A stretch of DNA of 22,810 nucleotides from JBLHKW01 sp047618565 (GCA_047618565.1 JBLHKW010000081.1:1-22810); one strand, 5' to 3'; positions 1-6,958 are shown, counted from the first letter of the stretch. Program-made: numbers and translations. The notes: generated from the letters alone by a model not told the origin.

Positions 1-140
1 CCGGCCAGCTCGTCACGCTTGATGGTCTTCAGGAAGGAGAACATCTTGAACACGAACATGCCGCCCGCGCACAGCGCGGCTCCCACAAAGAAGATGTGTA
101 CGATCCCGAAGGCTCGGTCATTCGTTTCGGAAGAGCTCAT
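1..140 (-). CDS. Small membrane protein of the cbb3 oxidase operon, partial (runs off the left edge)
   Basis: Reading leftward from the ATG at 140, 46 complete codons are visible before the window ends. The start is MSSSETNDRAFGIVHIFFVG, followed by one hydrophobic helix and a basic stretch containing FKMFSFLKTIKRDELAG. The ATG overlaps the ccoO stop codon in an ATGA arrangement (137-140), so it is almost certainly co-translated with ccoO. The place after ccoO is where CcoQ or CcoP is usually encoded. The visible part has no CxxCH heme motif, so I cannot tell whether this is a CcoQ-like small subunit, the N-terminal anchor of a CcoP-like cytochrome, or an unrelated small subunit. Existence of the gene is well supported by the overlap; the identity is open. 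Confidence 0.6.
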   Translation of the reverse strand, partial: MSSSETNDRAFGIVHIFFVGAALCAGGMFVFKMFSFLKTIKRDELA

Positions 141-760
141 TGCTGCACTTGCGCTTCGTAATTCGGGTCGTACGTGGTGCCGATCCACTGCACGTAGGAG
201 AGCAATGCGAAGCCCTTCTTGTGGGGCGTGCCGTCCTCCTCGAAGTAGTAGTCGTAGGCCGGCATGACCGAGTTCGGAACCACATTCTTGGGCTGGATGA
301 AGTGGGCGATGTGCCAGTCGTTGCTGCGCCGGCCATGCTCGCGTGCCAGATCGGGTCCAACCCGGCGCGTGCCCCACAGGTGCGGCTGGTTGAGACCGTT
401 CTGATACTCGTACGCCTCACTCACCGGGCCCCAGCGCTGAGACTCATTGGACACCTCGCGCACGTACTGGCTGTGGCAGTGCCAGCACGCCTGACCCACG
501 TACAGGTCGCGGCCAAGCTGCAAGGCTTCGGCATAGCTCTCCGTACTCACTTCCCCGAAGGCCGCTCCGAACGCTTCGGGATAGGCTACTGCGAGCGCTT
601 GATACTCGGCACTCGGCTCCGCCGCGAGGTCCGCGATGGTCTTGTACTCCATGTCGTGATAGGTCCCGAGTGTCATCCACGGGAAGACCAGACTGAGGAG
701 AAAGGCCACGCCGAAACAGCCCAGGCCGGCGACGAATACCAACGTGTGAAAACGTTCCAT
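137..760 (-). CDS. ccoO: Cytochrome c oxidase cbb3-type subunit II (monoheme cytochrome c, CcoO)
   Basis: This 207-residue protein carries electrons to the catalytic subunit of a cbb3-type oxidase and sits in the cytoplasmic membrane facing the periplasm. An N-terminal helix (about residues 5-28) anchors it. The heme c motif CWHCH is at residues 92-96 and is followed by SQYVRE, as in CcoO, where CxxCHSQ is characteristic. The later blocks HLWGTRRVGPDLAR and SVMPAY (Met166, probable axial ligand) also match CcoO. It lies 8 bp downstream of ccoN on the same strand and overlaps the next small gene by 4 bp, so it is part of a tight operon. Length and motif order are those of a complete CcoO. Confidence 0.95.
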   Translation of the reverse strand: MERFHTLVFVAGLGCFGVAFLLSLVFPWMTLGTYHDMEYKTIADLAAEPSAEYQALAVAYPEAFGAAFGEVSTESYAEALQLGRDLYVGQACWHCHSQYVREVSNESQRWGPVSEAYEYQNGLNQPHLWGTRRVGPDLAREHGRRSNDWHIAHFIQPKNVVPNSVMPAYDYYFEEDGTPHKKGFALLSYVQWIGTTYDPNYEAQVQQ

Positions 761-768
761 GTGTCCTC

Positions 769-2208
769 CTACTCCGCCTCGGCGGGAACGTGGTGTTTCG
801 ACTCAACGTAGGGCTCCTTCGAGGCCGCCGTCCGGATCATGTTGTAGAACCCGCAGAGCGCTCCGGCGATCATCACCGCACCCGAGAAGGTGCGCACCCA
901 CCAGAACGGCCGTGACATGTCGAGGATGTCGGACCAGGGATTGAGCTCACGCTGCATGAAACCATGCGTCAGTCCGGCCATGGTCAGGTCGAGGAACATG
1001 ATCATGATCCCGAGCAGATAGAGCCAGAAGTTCCATGACCTCAAGCTATCCGAGTACCACTCGTGCTTGGTGACCCGCGGCCACAGCCAGTCGAGCACGC
1101 CGAAGATCCAGAACGAGAACGTTCCGAACATGATCAAGTGCGCGTGCGCCACGACCCAGTCCGTGAAGTGGATCACCTTCTGGAACGTCCAGGTGACCTG
1201 GAAGGCGCACTGGAAGCAGGTGATGAAGTACATCACCGCTCCGGCGTAGAACCAGCGGATGGCCATGTTGGTTCGTAGCGAGCTCCACTTGCCGCGCAAC
1301 GTCATGAAGAAGTTGACGACGACGGTCGTCACGACAACCTCGATGGCGATCGTGGTCGAGATGGCTCCGAACTCCACGTAGTCGGGAATCGGGCTGAGCA
1401 GGAAGTGGTGTACGCCGCCCAGGGGATAGAAGAAGGCCAGCGCCCAGAACCCGATGACCGAGAGCGAGTGGCTCCAGATCGGCTTGCCCAGGATGAGGGG
1501 CACGAAGAAGTACATCAGACCCCAGCCCATGGGCGTCACATAGAGGCCCACGAAGTCGTGAATCCAGAGGCCGGTGACGGCCGCGCCCGCAGCGCCAGGT
1601 AGTACCCACTCGGGAATGATGGTTCCCATCAAGTAGGTCAACGCGAGCCACACGAGGCCGGCGGTGATGTACCAGAGCGTGACGTAGAACTTCTGAGCGC
1701 GCGCCTTGTAGAGCGGCGTCATGAACTGGGCGATCACGAGCACCGCCCCCACCACGACCAGCAGGTCGACCGGGATGAAGTTCATCTCGAACGTGCCGGG
1801 CCGGAAGCCCGTCGGCGTTTCGCCCCACTCGACGCCCTGGGCCTTGTTCATCAGGTAGCCGACGATCGACGCGAGCAGGATGAACTGCCAGGTGAAGAAG
1901 ATCACCTTTCCGAGCTTCTCCGACAGCACCTTGTGGCCCGTCAAGCGCGGAACGACGTAATAGATCATCCCCGTGAAGCCGTTGAACAGGAAGCCGTAGG
2001 CCGCCATGTTCGTGTGGATCAAGCGGATATGGCCCGGCGAGAGTGCCTCGTTCCCGCGGAACGGGAAGTAGTCCAGGAACTGCAGCGAGTACAGGAATCC
2101 GGCCGTCATGCTCACGAGCAGCGAAGCGACAGCGGCGAACAGGTGCCAGCGAACGAGCTTGTAGCTCACAAGCGACACGCCGCGCTCCTCAGGGATCGCC
2201 AGGTTCAT
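769..2208 (-). CDS. ccoN: Cytochrome c oxidase cbb3-type subunit I (CcoN)
   Basis: This 479-residue polytopic membrane protein is the catalytic heme-copper subunit that reduces O2 to water and pumps protons. The expected ligands are visible: His65 in LIHTNMAA (low-spin heme b), His217 in WIHDFVG and the His267-His268 pair (CuB), and His355/His357 in VAHAHLIMFG (hemes). Tyr261 lies six residues before the HH pair, at the place of the cross-linked tyrosine of C-family oxidases (FFYPLGGVHH here, FLYIWAGPHH in typical CcoN). The WxHD/GLYVTPMG and PDYVEFG segments diverge moderately from proteobacterial CcoN. The ATG shares one base with the stop codon of the upstream diheme cytochrome gene (TGATG at 2206-2210), showing translational coupling. 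No key residue appears to be missing. Confidence 0.95.
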   Translation of the reverse strand: MNLAIPEERGVSLVSYKLVRWHLFAAVASLLVSMTAGFLYSLQFLDYFPFRGNEALSPGHIRLIHTNMAAYGFLFNGFTGMIYYVVPRLTGHKVLSEKLGKVIFFTWQFILLASIVGYLMNKAQGVEWGETPTGFRPGTFEMNFIPVDLLVVVGAVLVIAQFMTPLYKARAQKFYVTLWYITAGLVWLALTYLMGTIIPEWVLPGAAGAAVTGLWIHDFVGLYVTPMGWGLMYFFVPLILGKPIWSHSLSVIGFWALAFFYPLGGVHHFLLSPIPDYVEFGAISTTIAIEVVVTTVVVNFFMTLRGKWSSLRTNMAIRWFYAGAVMYFITCFQCAFQVTWTFQKVIHFTDWVVAHAHLIMFGTFSFWIFGVLDWLWPRVTKHEWYSDSLRSWNFWLYLLGIMIMFLDLTMAGLTHGFMQRELNPWSDILDMSRPFWWVRTFSGAVMIAGALCGFYNMIRTAASKEPYVESKHHVPAEAE

Positions 2209-3404
2209 CAGTTCTCCTCCGAATCGCCGGATGTCTGCTGCTCACCTGGTCGAGTGCTCGCCAGATACTGTACGAAATGGACCAGGTCCCAGATCTCGGC
2301 CCCGGACAGTGCGCCACCGTACGAGGGCATGGGCGTGCCACCGATTCCGTTCGCCACGGTCAACCAGAGATCCTTGCCGGACGAGCCCGCCCGGAAGACG
2401 CCCGTGGTCAGGTCACGCGGCCGGATCGGATAGCCCCACGAATCCGTGTACCCGTCCGCGACAGGTCCATCTCCTCGACCACCGGCGCCGTGACAGGTCG
2501 AGCAGGTCGCCTTGGTACCTATGAAGAGCACGCGCCCGCGCTCGATCGACGCGTCGTCACGGTCGGTCTCGGCCTCGGTCGGGAACTGCGCTCGCAGGTT
2601 CTCGGGGTCCCAGCGACGGTCGATGATGTTCGCCATCGAATCGGGATCGGGCAGTTCGTCGTCCTCCCACGCCACGTCGAGCATCAGCTGCTCGAACTCG
2701 CCGCGCAGTGCCAGGTATCGGATGTACTCCACGACGTCCCAGCGCTTCTCCTCGGAGAGCAACCGAAAATCAGGCATGGCGGACCCGGACAGCCCGCGCG
2801 TCACGGTCTGGAACAGGTCTTCGCGCAGGGGCCGTTCACCGCTAGAGGTGCTCTTGAACTTGAAGATGCCACGCCGGAAGTTGCGCGGCCGGGGACTCAG
2901 GAAACGCGCCGCAGGCCCGGCGCCATCGCCTGAGAGGCTGTGGCAGCCGGCGCAATGCAGGTCGTAGACACGCTGGCCCGCGTCGAGGCGACCCGTATCG
3001 ACGAGGCCGTTCCCACGCAACCGGTCGGAATCCGCGGCGTAAAACTCCCTGCTGGAGGAAGCGATGGCGTCGGCCAGGGTCTGATCCAGGCCAAGGCCCT
3101 CCTCAGCCGCGTAGTCATCGAAATCCCCGACGTCGAGGCCGAACGGGAGGTCCAGCTCCTCGCTGCGATTCGGGTCCTCGGCATCCCAGTGTGGAGACAC
3201 CGGTGTACGCATAAAGGGTAGTACGAAGAGCGCGAGGGCGAAAAGCCACAGGGACATCGCGAGGAGCGTGCTGCCTCTGGTGCCACGGGTGGCGCCCGGT
3301 CCCTGGGGACGCGGCCAACCACGGGGCTGGAATAAGCGCATGGAATGGTCTGGGTGCAGGAAGTGAGGACGGGGTCCTGGAACGCCAACGGCACGCGCCA
3401 GCAT
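2208..3404 (-). CDS. Membrane-anchored diheme cytochrome c, first gene of the cbb3 operon
   Basis: The open frame has 398 codons. A hydrophobic anchor (MSLWLFALALFVLPF, residues 50-64) precedes two cytochrome c domains. Heme 1 is CAGCH at 151-155 with a likely axial Met in GSAMPDF (Met210). Heme 2 is CSTCH at 301-305 with GGTPMPSY (Met359). The expected location is periplasmic and membrane-tethered. The gene is translationally coupled to ccoN, so it probably replaces or supplements CcoP as electron donor; CcoP is itself diheme but is normally encoded after ccoO. The start is uncertain. The TTG/ATG-class start at 3404 gives a proline/arginine-rich leader; ATGs at 3341 (MRLFQPRGW) and 3257 (MSLWLF) are more natural, and none has a clear ribosome binding site. 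I favour 3341. Confidence 0.85.
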   Translation of the reverse strand: MLARAVGVPGPRPHFLHPDHSMRLFQPRGWPRPQGPGATRGTRGSTLLAMSLWLFALALFVLPFMRTPVSPHWDAEDPNRSEELDLPFGLDVGDFDDYAAEEGLGLDQTLADAIASSSREFYAADSDRLRGNGLVDTGRLDAGQRVYDLHCAGCHSLSGDGAGPAARFLSPRPRNFRRGIFKFKSTSSGERPLREDLFQTVTRGLSGSAMPDFRLLSEEKRWDVVEYIRYLALRGEFEQLMLDVAWEDDELPDPDSMANIIDRRWDPENLRAQFPTEAETDRDDASIERGRVLFIGTKATCSTCHGAGGRGDGPVADGYTDSWGYPIRPRDLTTGVFRAGSSGKDLWLTVANGIGGTPMPSYGGALSGAEIWDLVHFVQYLASTRPGEQQTSGDSEEN

Positions 3405-3631
3405 CTGTGGGGGCCAACATTAGCCACTCGCCTCAGTTTCGACCCTTCGCTGATTGGCGTAGAACCCCACGGACAAGAGCGCAGCTACGTACGATCCGGT
3501 CGGGCACTACCGCCTTGTGCTTACCGACGCCAACGCCAGCATGTCCGACGATATCAGGAGTCCAACACCCGGGCATTCTGAGGCTGCCAGCCCGGACTGG
3601 TAGCCCCGTCCGCGGGCACGGCCCTGACGCC
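3342..3631. other. Divergent intergenic region between the cbb3 operon and the FixL-like kinase
   Basis: If the favoured starts (3341 on the minus strand, 3632 on the plus strand) are right, this stretch is non-coding and must hold the promoters of both the oxidase operon and the sensor kinase. The reading frame that crosses it on the plus strand has mixed third-codon positions and no recognisable protein features, unlike the strongly GC-biased third positions further on. I looked for an FNR/FixK-type box (TTGAT-N4-ATCAA) and found none. I could not assign a -35/-10 pair with confidence on either strand. Confidence 0.5.
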
Positions 3632-5221
3632 ATGCAGTTCCGACCGTACAATTCCAAGGTGGCCCCGAACACCGAACCCGCCGACCACGCGGCGGGTAGA
3701 GCGATCGTCCATGGCGCCGCAGCACCCATGAAGCATCCGTCACCCGACTCGTCGGCGAGCGAAGGGTTCGAGCCGAGCGAGGGCTCCTTCGACCTGTCGG
3801 CCTCCGCAATCCTGGCGTCCGTACTGGATCCGACGCTCACGATCGATGGGCGCGGCACGATCCTGTCCGCCAGCCGCTCGGTAGAGACCGTGCTCGGGTA
3901 CCACCCAGATGAGGTCACGGGCAAGAACATCTCGCTCCTGATGCCCGAGCCGCATCACAGCCAGCACGACCAGTACCTGGAGAACTACCGGCGCACGGGC
4001 GTGACGCACATCCTCGGCGAGACACGTGAATTCGAGGTCATCCGCAAGGACGGCCGTCACATCGATTGCGAGCTATCGGTCGGTCGAGCCGATATCCAGG
4101 GCGCCTCCGAACCCATCTTCGTCGGTAGCTTCCGGGACATCAGCGAGCGCAAGCATGCGGAGCGCAAGTTGATCCGTAGTGAAGAACGCTTCCGCGCCAT
4201 CTTCGACCAGGAATTCCAGCACGTGGGCCTGCTCAGCCGCGACGGAACGATCCTCGAGATGAACAGCACCGCGCTCAAGGCGATCGGAGCGAGTGCCGAC
4301 GATGTGCGCGGCCACCCCTTCTGGCAGGCGCCCTGGTGGCATCACTCGCCGCTGGAGCAGGACCGTGTGCGCCAGGCCATCCTCGACGCCGCCGACGGAC
4401 GCTTCGTGCGCTTCGAGGTCGAGCTCGAACTCGACGACGGCAGCACGCGCTCGATCGACTTCTCCCTCAAGCCCATCCGTGACGAGGGTGGGCGTGTCCA
4501 GCTGCTGCTGCCCGAGGGTCGCGACATCACCGAACTCAAGCGGGCCCAGCGCGCCGAAACGGCCATGCTGCGTACCCTGGCGGCGATTGGCGAGGGCGCC
4601 GCGACCCTGGCGCACGAGATCAAGAACCCGATCACGGCCATCAACATCGCCCTGCGCGCCGTAGCCGAGCAACTCGGCGAGGATGACCGCGTGGTGCTGG
4701 AAGACCTGGCATCGCGCATGATTCGCCTCGAGGGCCTGATGCGCCAGACGCTCTCCTACGCAACGCCGCTCACGATCGAGAAGAGCACCTGCCGAGCGTT
4801 CCCGATCCTCGACAACGCCCGCCTGCTGCTGCGCGAGGCACTGGCGGCATCCGGTACCGAGGTCACCGTCGACGTCCAGCCCCGAGGCCTCGTTCTCAGC
4901 GGCGCGCAAGCGCACCTGGAGGACGTGATCGTCAACCTGCTCGGCAACGCACTCGAAGCCCTCGAGGACGGCGGTCAAATCCGCCTTGCCGCCCGTTACC
5001 ACTCGACCAGCGAGGTCTGCCTGTCCGTCGAAGATGACGGCCCCGGTGTCCGCCCCGGAGTCAAGACCACCATCTTCAAGCCCTTCGTCACCACCAAGCC
5101 CGAGGGCACGGGGCTTGGACTCGCGATCTGTCAGAAAGTCGTCGACGCACACCAGGGACGACTGGAACTGGACTCATCGCCATTGGGCGGCGCCCGGTTC
5201 TCGATCTATCTGCCCAACTAG
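3632..5221 (+). CDS. FixL-like PAS-PAS sensor histidine kinase (probable heme-based oxygen sensor)
   Basis: From ATG 3632 the protein has 529 residues: PAS 1 (about 55-175), PAS 2 (about 178-303), HisKA (310-380) and HATPase_c (423-529). The phospho-accepting His328 is in LAHEIKNPITAI. The N box is NLLGNALEAL, G1 is DDGPG, the F box is IFKPFVTTK and G2 is GTGLGLAIC. PAS 1 contains MPEPHHSQHDQY...THILGETR, which aligns without gaps to the FixL heme pocket as I remember it: His112 matches heme-ligand His200 of Bradyrhizobium FixL, His126 matches His214 and Arg132 matches the O2-binding Arg220; Arg206 is Asn118. No transmembrane helix is seen, so it is likely cytoplasmic. The frame opens at 3407, but that leader is not coding-like; ATG 3728 is an alternative start. 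The response regulator follows 7 bp later. Heme binding is inferred, because many PAS domains share part of this motif. Confidence 0.88.
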   Translation: MQFRPYNSKVAPNTEPADHAAGRAIVHGAAAPMKHPSPDSSASEGFEPSEGSFDLSASAILASVLDPTLTIDGRGTILSASRSVETVLGYHPDEVTGKNISLLMPEPHHSQHDQYLENYRRTGVTHILGETREFEVIRKDGRHIDCELSVGRADIQGASEPIFVGSFRDISERKHAERKLIRSEERFRAIFDQEFQHVGLLSRDGTILEMNSTALKAIGASADDVRGHPFWQAPWWHHSPLEQDRVRQAILDAADGRFVRFEVELELDDGSTRSIDFSLKPIRDEGGRVQLLLPEGRDITELKRAQRAETAMLRTLAAIGEGAATLAHEIKNPITAINIALRAVAEQLGEDDRVVLEDLASRMIRLEGLMRQTLSYATPLTIEKSTCRAFPILDNARLLLREALAASGTEVTVDVQPRGLVLSGAQAHLEDVIVNLLGNALEALEDGGQIRLAARYHSTSEVCLSVEDDGPGVRPGVKTTIFKPFVTTKPEGTGLGLAICQKVVDAHQGRLELDSSPLGGARFSIYLPN

Positions 5222-5228
5222 GTTTCCC

Positions 5229-5903
5229 ATGCAAACAACACGCAGCATGTCCATCCAAGTCTACTTGCTCGACGACCAGGTCATGATCCGCTCCGCGATC
5301 CGCTCGCTTCTTCAGAAGAACGAGAACTTCGAGATCGTCGGCGACTCTGGCGATCCGCGCGAGGCCATCGACGAGATCGAGAAGCTGGCACCGCACGTCG
5401 TCCTGTGTGACATCACGATGCCGGGCCTCTCGGGTATCGACGCCGTGGGCCGCATCCGCAAGTGCTCGCCCAAGACCAGCGTCGTCATGCTCACCCACCA
5501 CGAGGGCGAATCCTTCGTCGAGCAAGCGCTGCAGGCCGGCGCCGAGGGCTATCTCTCGAAGGACTCCGACCCGCGCGAGCTCTCCCTGGCCATAGAGGCC
5601 GTGTACCGCGGCGACCCCTACGTGTCGCCCAAGGTCTCCTCGGGCCTGGTCTCCGCGGCCCGCAACATGGGACCCGTGGGCAAGCCGGGGCCCAAGACGC
5701 GCATCGATTCCCTCACCCCGCGCGAACGCGAGGTCTTCCAGCTGCTGGCCGTCGGGCACGCCAACAAGAGCGTGGCGCGCGAGCTCGGCATCAGCCTCGG
5801 GACGGCGAAGAAGCACCGCGAGAACCTGCAGCGCAAGCTGGCCTGCCAGTCGGCCGCCGAGCTGGCGCGTCTGGCGATCCGCGAAGGCCTGCTCAACCTC
5901 TGA
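5229..5903 (+). CDS. NarL/FixJ-family response regulator (REC + LuxR-type HTH)
   Basis: From the ATG at 5229 this is a 224-residue two-domain regulator; ATG 5247 (MSIQVYLLDD) is an equally plausible start. The receiver domain shows the acidic pair Asp15-Asp16, the phospho-acceptor Asp61 in VVLCDITMPG, Thr89 in VVMLTHH and Lys111 in YLSKDSD, so it looks phosphorylation-competent. The C-terminal LuxR-type helix-turn-helix runs from SLTPREREVFQLLAVG to the end, with the DNA-recognition part around NKSVARELGISLGTAKKHRENL. The gene starts 7 bp after the kinase stop, so it should be its cognate partner. By analogy with FixLJ it would control microaerobic genes, and the cbb3 oxidase genes lie on the other side of the kinase. 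The target is inferred, not shown. Confidence 0.9.
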   Translation: MQTTRSMSIQVYLLDDQVMIRSAIRSLLQKNENFEIVGDSGDPREAIDEIEKLAPHVVLCDITMPGLSGIDAVGRIRKCSPKTSVVMLTHHEGESFVEQALQAGAEGYLSKDSDPRELSLAIEAVYRGDPYVSPKVSSGLVSAARNMGPVGKPGPKTRIDSLTPREREVFQLLAVGHANKSVARELGISLGTAKKHRENLQRKLACQSAAELARLAIREGLLNL

Positions 5904-5950
5904 TCCCCCAAGTACCTGAGAAGAGAATTCCACGGGGCGGACAGGGCAAT

Positions 5951-5980
5951 CCTTGGGCCTCCTTGGGCCTCCTTGGGCGC
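5951..5980. repeat. Short tandem repeat, 10-bp unit CCTTGGGCCT, about three copies
   Basis: Two exact copies of CCTTGGGCCT (5951-5960 and 5961-5970) are followed by a third that differs in its last two bases (5971-5980). It lies between the response regulator and the prepilin gene, outside any coding region. No function can be read from it. Confidence 0.85.
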
Positions 5981-6068
5981 CCGGTGCTCGGCATTCTGGC
6001 CCATGGCCCGCTTCTGTGAAAAAGGACAACTGTCACGCCAAGTCCGCGACCGTTAACGTGTGGGAAGG

Positions 6069-6569
6069 ATGATCGCCCCCCCCCGCAAAATGACCGGCTT
6101 CACCCTGGTGGAGCTCCTGCTGGTCCTCGTCGTGCTGGCCCTCGTGGCCAGCCTCGCCATCCCGAGCTGGTTCGACGGCACCGGGCGTACCCTCGCGAAT
6201 GCCACGCGGCTCCTGGCCCACGATCTGCGCGAGGCCCAGAACCGGGCCGCGTTCTACGGCCGGGGCACACGCATGGTCTTCCGCTCCGATGGCGACGGCT
6301 ACTGGATCGAGAACGACCAGGGAGGGCCGGAAGCGGCGCCCCTGGGTGGTGGTGAATACCAGCGCACCTACTCGTTCGACGGCATCTTCCGGGGCGTGCA
6401 GATCAAGCGCGTCGACCTCGGTGGGGACCGCATGGTCACGTTCGACAAGCACGGGATCGCGGATGCCGACGGCATGCTGCTGGTCACCTTCGGCGACGAT
6501 TCGCTGCTGGTGCGCATCGAGGCTGGATCGGGCCTGATCGAGATCGACGGTCTCGACTGGACCGACTGA
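6069..6569 (+). CDS. Type IV prepilin / type II secretion pseudopilin (GspH/FimT-like)
   Basis: This 166-residue protein has a class III signal peptide. A short basic leader (MIAPPRKMTG) precedes the cleavage point G|FTLVELL, with Glu5 of the mature protein (Glu14) in place and one hydrophobic helix. Prepilin peptidase should cut after Gly10. The downstream part (LLAHDLREAQNRAAFYGRGTRMVF, then a beta-rich region) resembles the GspH/FimT family of minor pseudopilins. It stands alone, with no assembly ATPase, peptidase or other pilin gene in the window. Three starts are possible: GTG 6060, ATG 6069 and ATG 6090. A GGAAGG directly abuts ATG 6069, which is too close for a normal Shine-Dalgarno. 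The leader contains a run of nine C (6076-6084), where length changes would alter the frame. Confidence 0.85.
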   Translation: MIAPPRKMTGFTLVELLLVLVVLALVASLAIPSWFDGTGRTLANATRLLAHDLREAQNRAAFYGRGTRMVFRSDGDGYWIENDQGGPEAAPLGGGEYQRTYSFDGIFRGVQIKRVDLGGDRMVTFDKHGIADADGMLLVTFGDDSLLVRIEAGSGLIEIDGLDWTD

Positions 6570-6593
6570 GTGCCCCCGAGGGCCTGTCACGGG

Positions 6594-6947
6594 CCTGATA
6601 GTCGATTATCAGGGAACCCAAGGGGCTCCCGGTCCGCCCAACAGGGTGGCAGTGCGGCACCCTGCCGAGCCCCGAGCATGTATGCCGGGCGTTCTCGGCA
6701 GCGGGGTCAAATAGAAGGGAGCCGCCTCTGTGGAGGCGGCTCCTCTACGGTTGTCACCGATGGAGACCATCAGTGACGGCTAACAAAGGAGGCAGAAGCC
6801 TTTGCTAGCAGCCACGGTCGGTTGGCAGAAACCTACCGTGACGCTTCGAGGCAAGCTCGAAGCAACCGGGCGATGGGGATCGCCCGGACAATCGTCAGAG
6901 TGGCAGGTTCTCTGACGTTGCAACTTCCAATCTATCCGCGACTGCAA
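6594..6947. ncRNA. Cluster of about ten consecutive hairpins, candidate structured RNA (strand unknown)
   Basis: The 389-bp space between two convergent genes (6570-6958) holds no credible ORF but many perfect or near-perfect inverted repeats in a row. Stem arms are: 6594-6600/6607-6613; 6642-6648/6658-6664; 6662-6669/6694-6701 (exclusive with the previous one); 6717-6728/6733-6744; 6753-6763/6767-6777 (one mismatch); 6779-6789/6799-6809 (one mismatch); 6813-6823/6830-6840 (one mismatch); 6843-6850/6856-6863; 6866-6874/6879-6887; 6893-6900/6910-6917; and a weak 6918-6922/6943-6947. From 6717 on, stems follow each other with linkers of only 1-8 bases. This is typical of a folded RNA or of DNA hairpins. 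I compared it by memory with RNase P, tmRNA, SRP and 6S RNA and with fluoride and cobalamin riboswitches, and saw no convincing match. The class is unknown. Confidence 0.4.
6709..6744 (-). terminator. Terminator-like hairpin followed by a T-rich tract (minus strand)
   Basis: On the minus strand a stem of 11 Watson-Crick pairs plus one G-U pair (arms 6733-6744 and 6717-6728, loop CACA) is followed by TTCTATTTG. Six of the first eight bases after the stem are T. On the plus strand the same stem is followed by CTACGG, which is not T-rich. It could end the rhodanese transcript, about 215 bases beyond its stop codon, or end a separate minus-strand RNA covering the hairpins from 6745 to 6947. Confidence 0.45.
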
Positions 6948-6958
6948 AAGACTGTCCA

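Noticed and set aside
3407..3631. N-terminal extension of the histidine kinase frame
   Set aside because: Third codon positions are mixed rather than GC-rich, the residues are rich in Pro, Arg and Thr without a domain or helix, and the next ATGs (3632, 3728) lie just before the PAS domain.
4073..6029. Long minus-strand open frames opposite the kinase and response regulator
   Set aside because: They are antisense shadows of genes with intact catalytic motifs and show no domain of their own.
6594..6947. CRISPR array or REP-type repeat array
   Set aside because: The stems have different sequences, so there is no repeated unit of constant sequence as in a CRISPR or REP/BIME array; only the short GGCAG loop motif recurs.
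6594..6947. RNase P RNA, tmRNA, SRP RNA, 6S RNA, or fluoride/cobalamin riboswitch
   Set aside because: The diagnostic conserved stretches of these RNAs, as far as I can recall them, are absent on both strands. A covariance-model search would be decisive.
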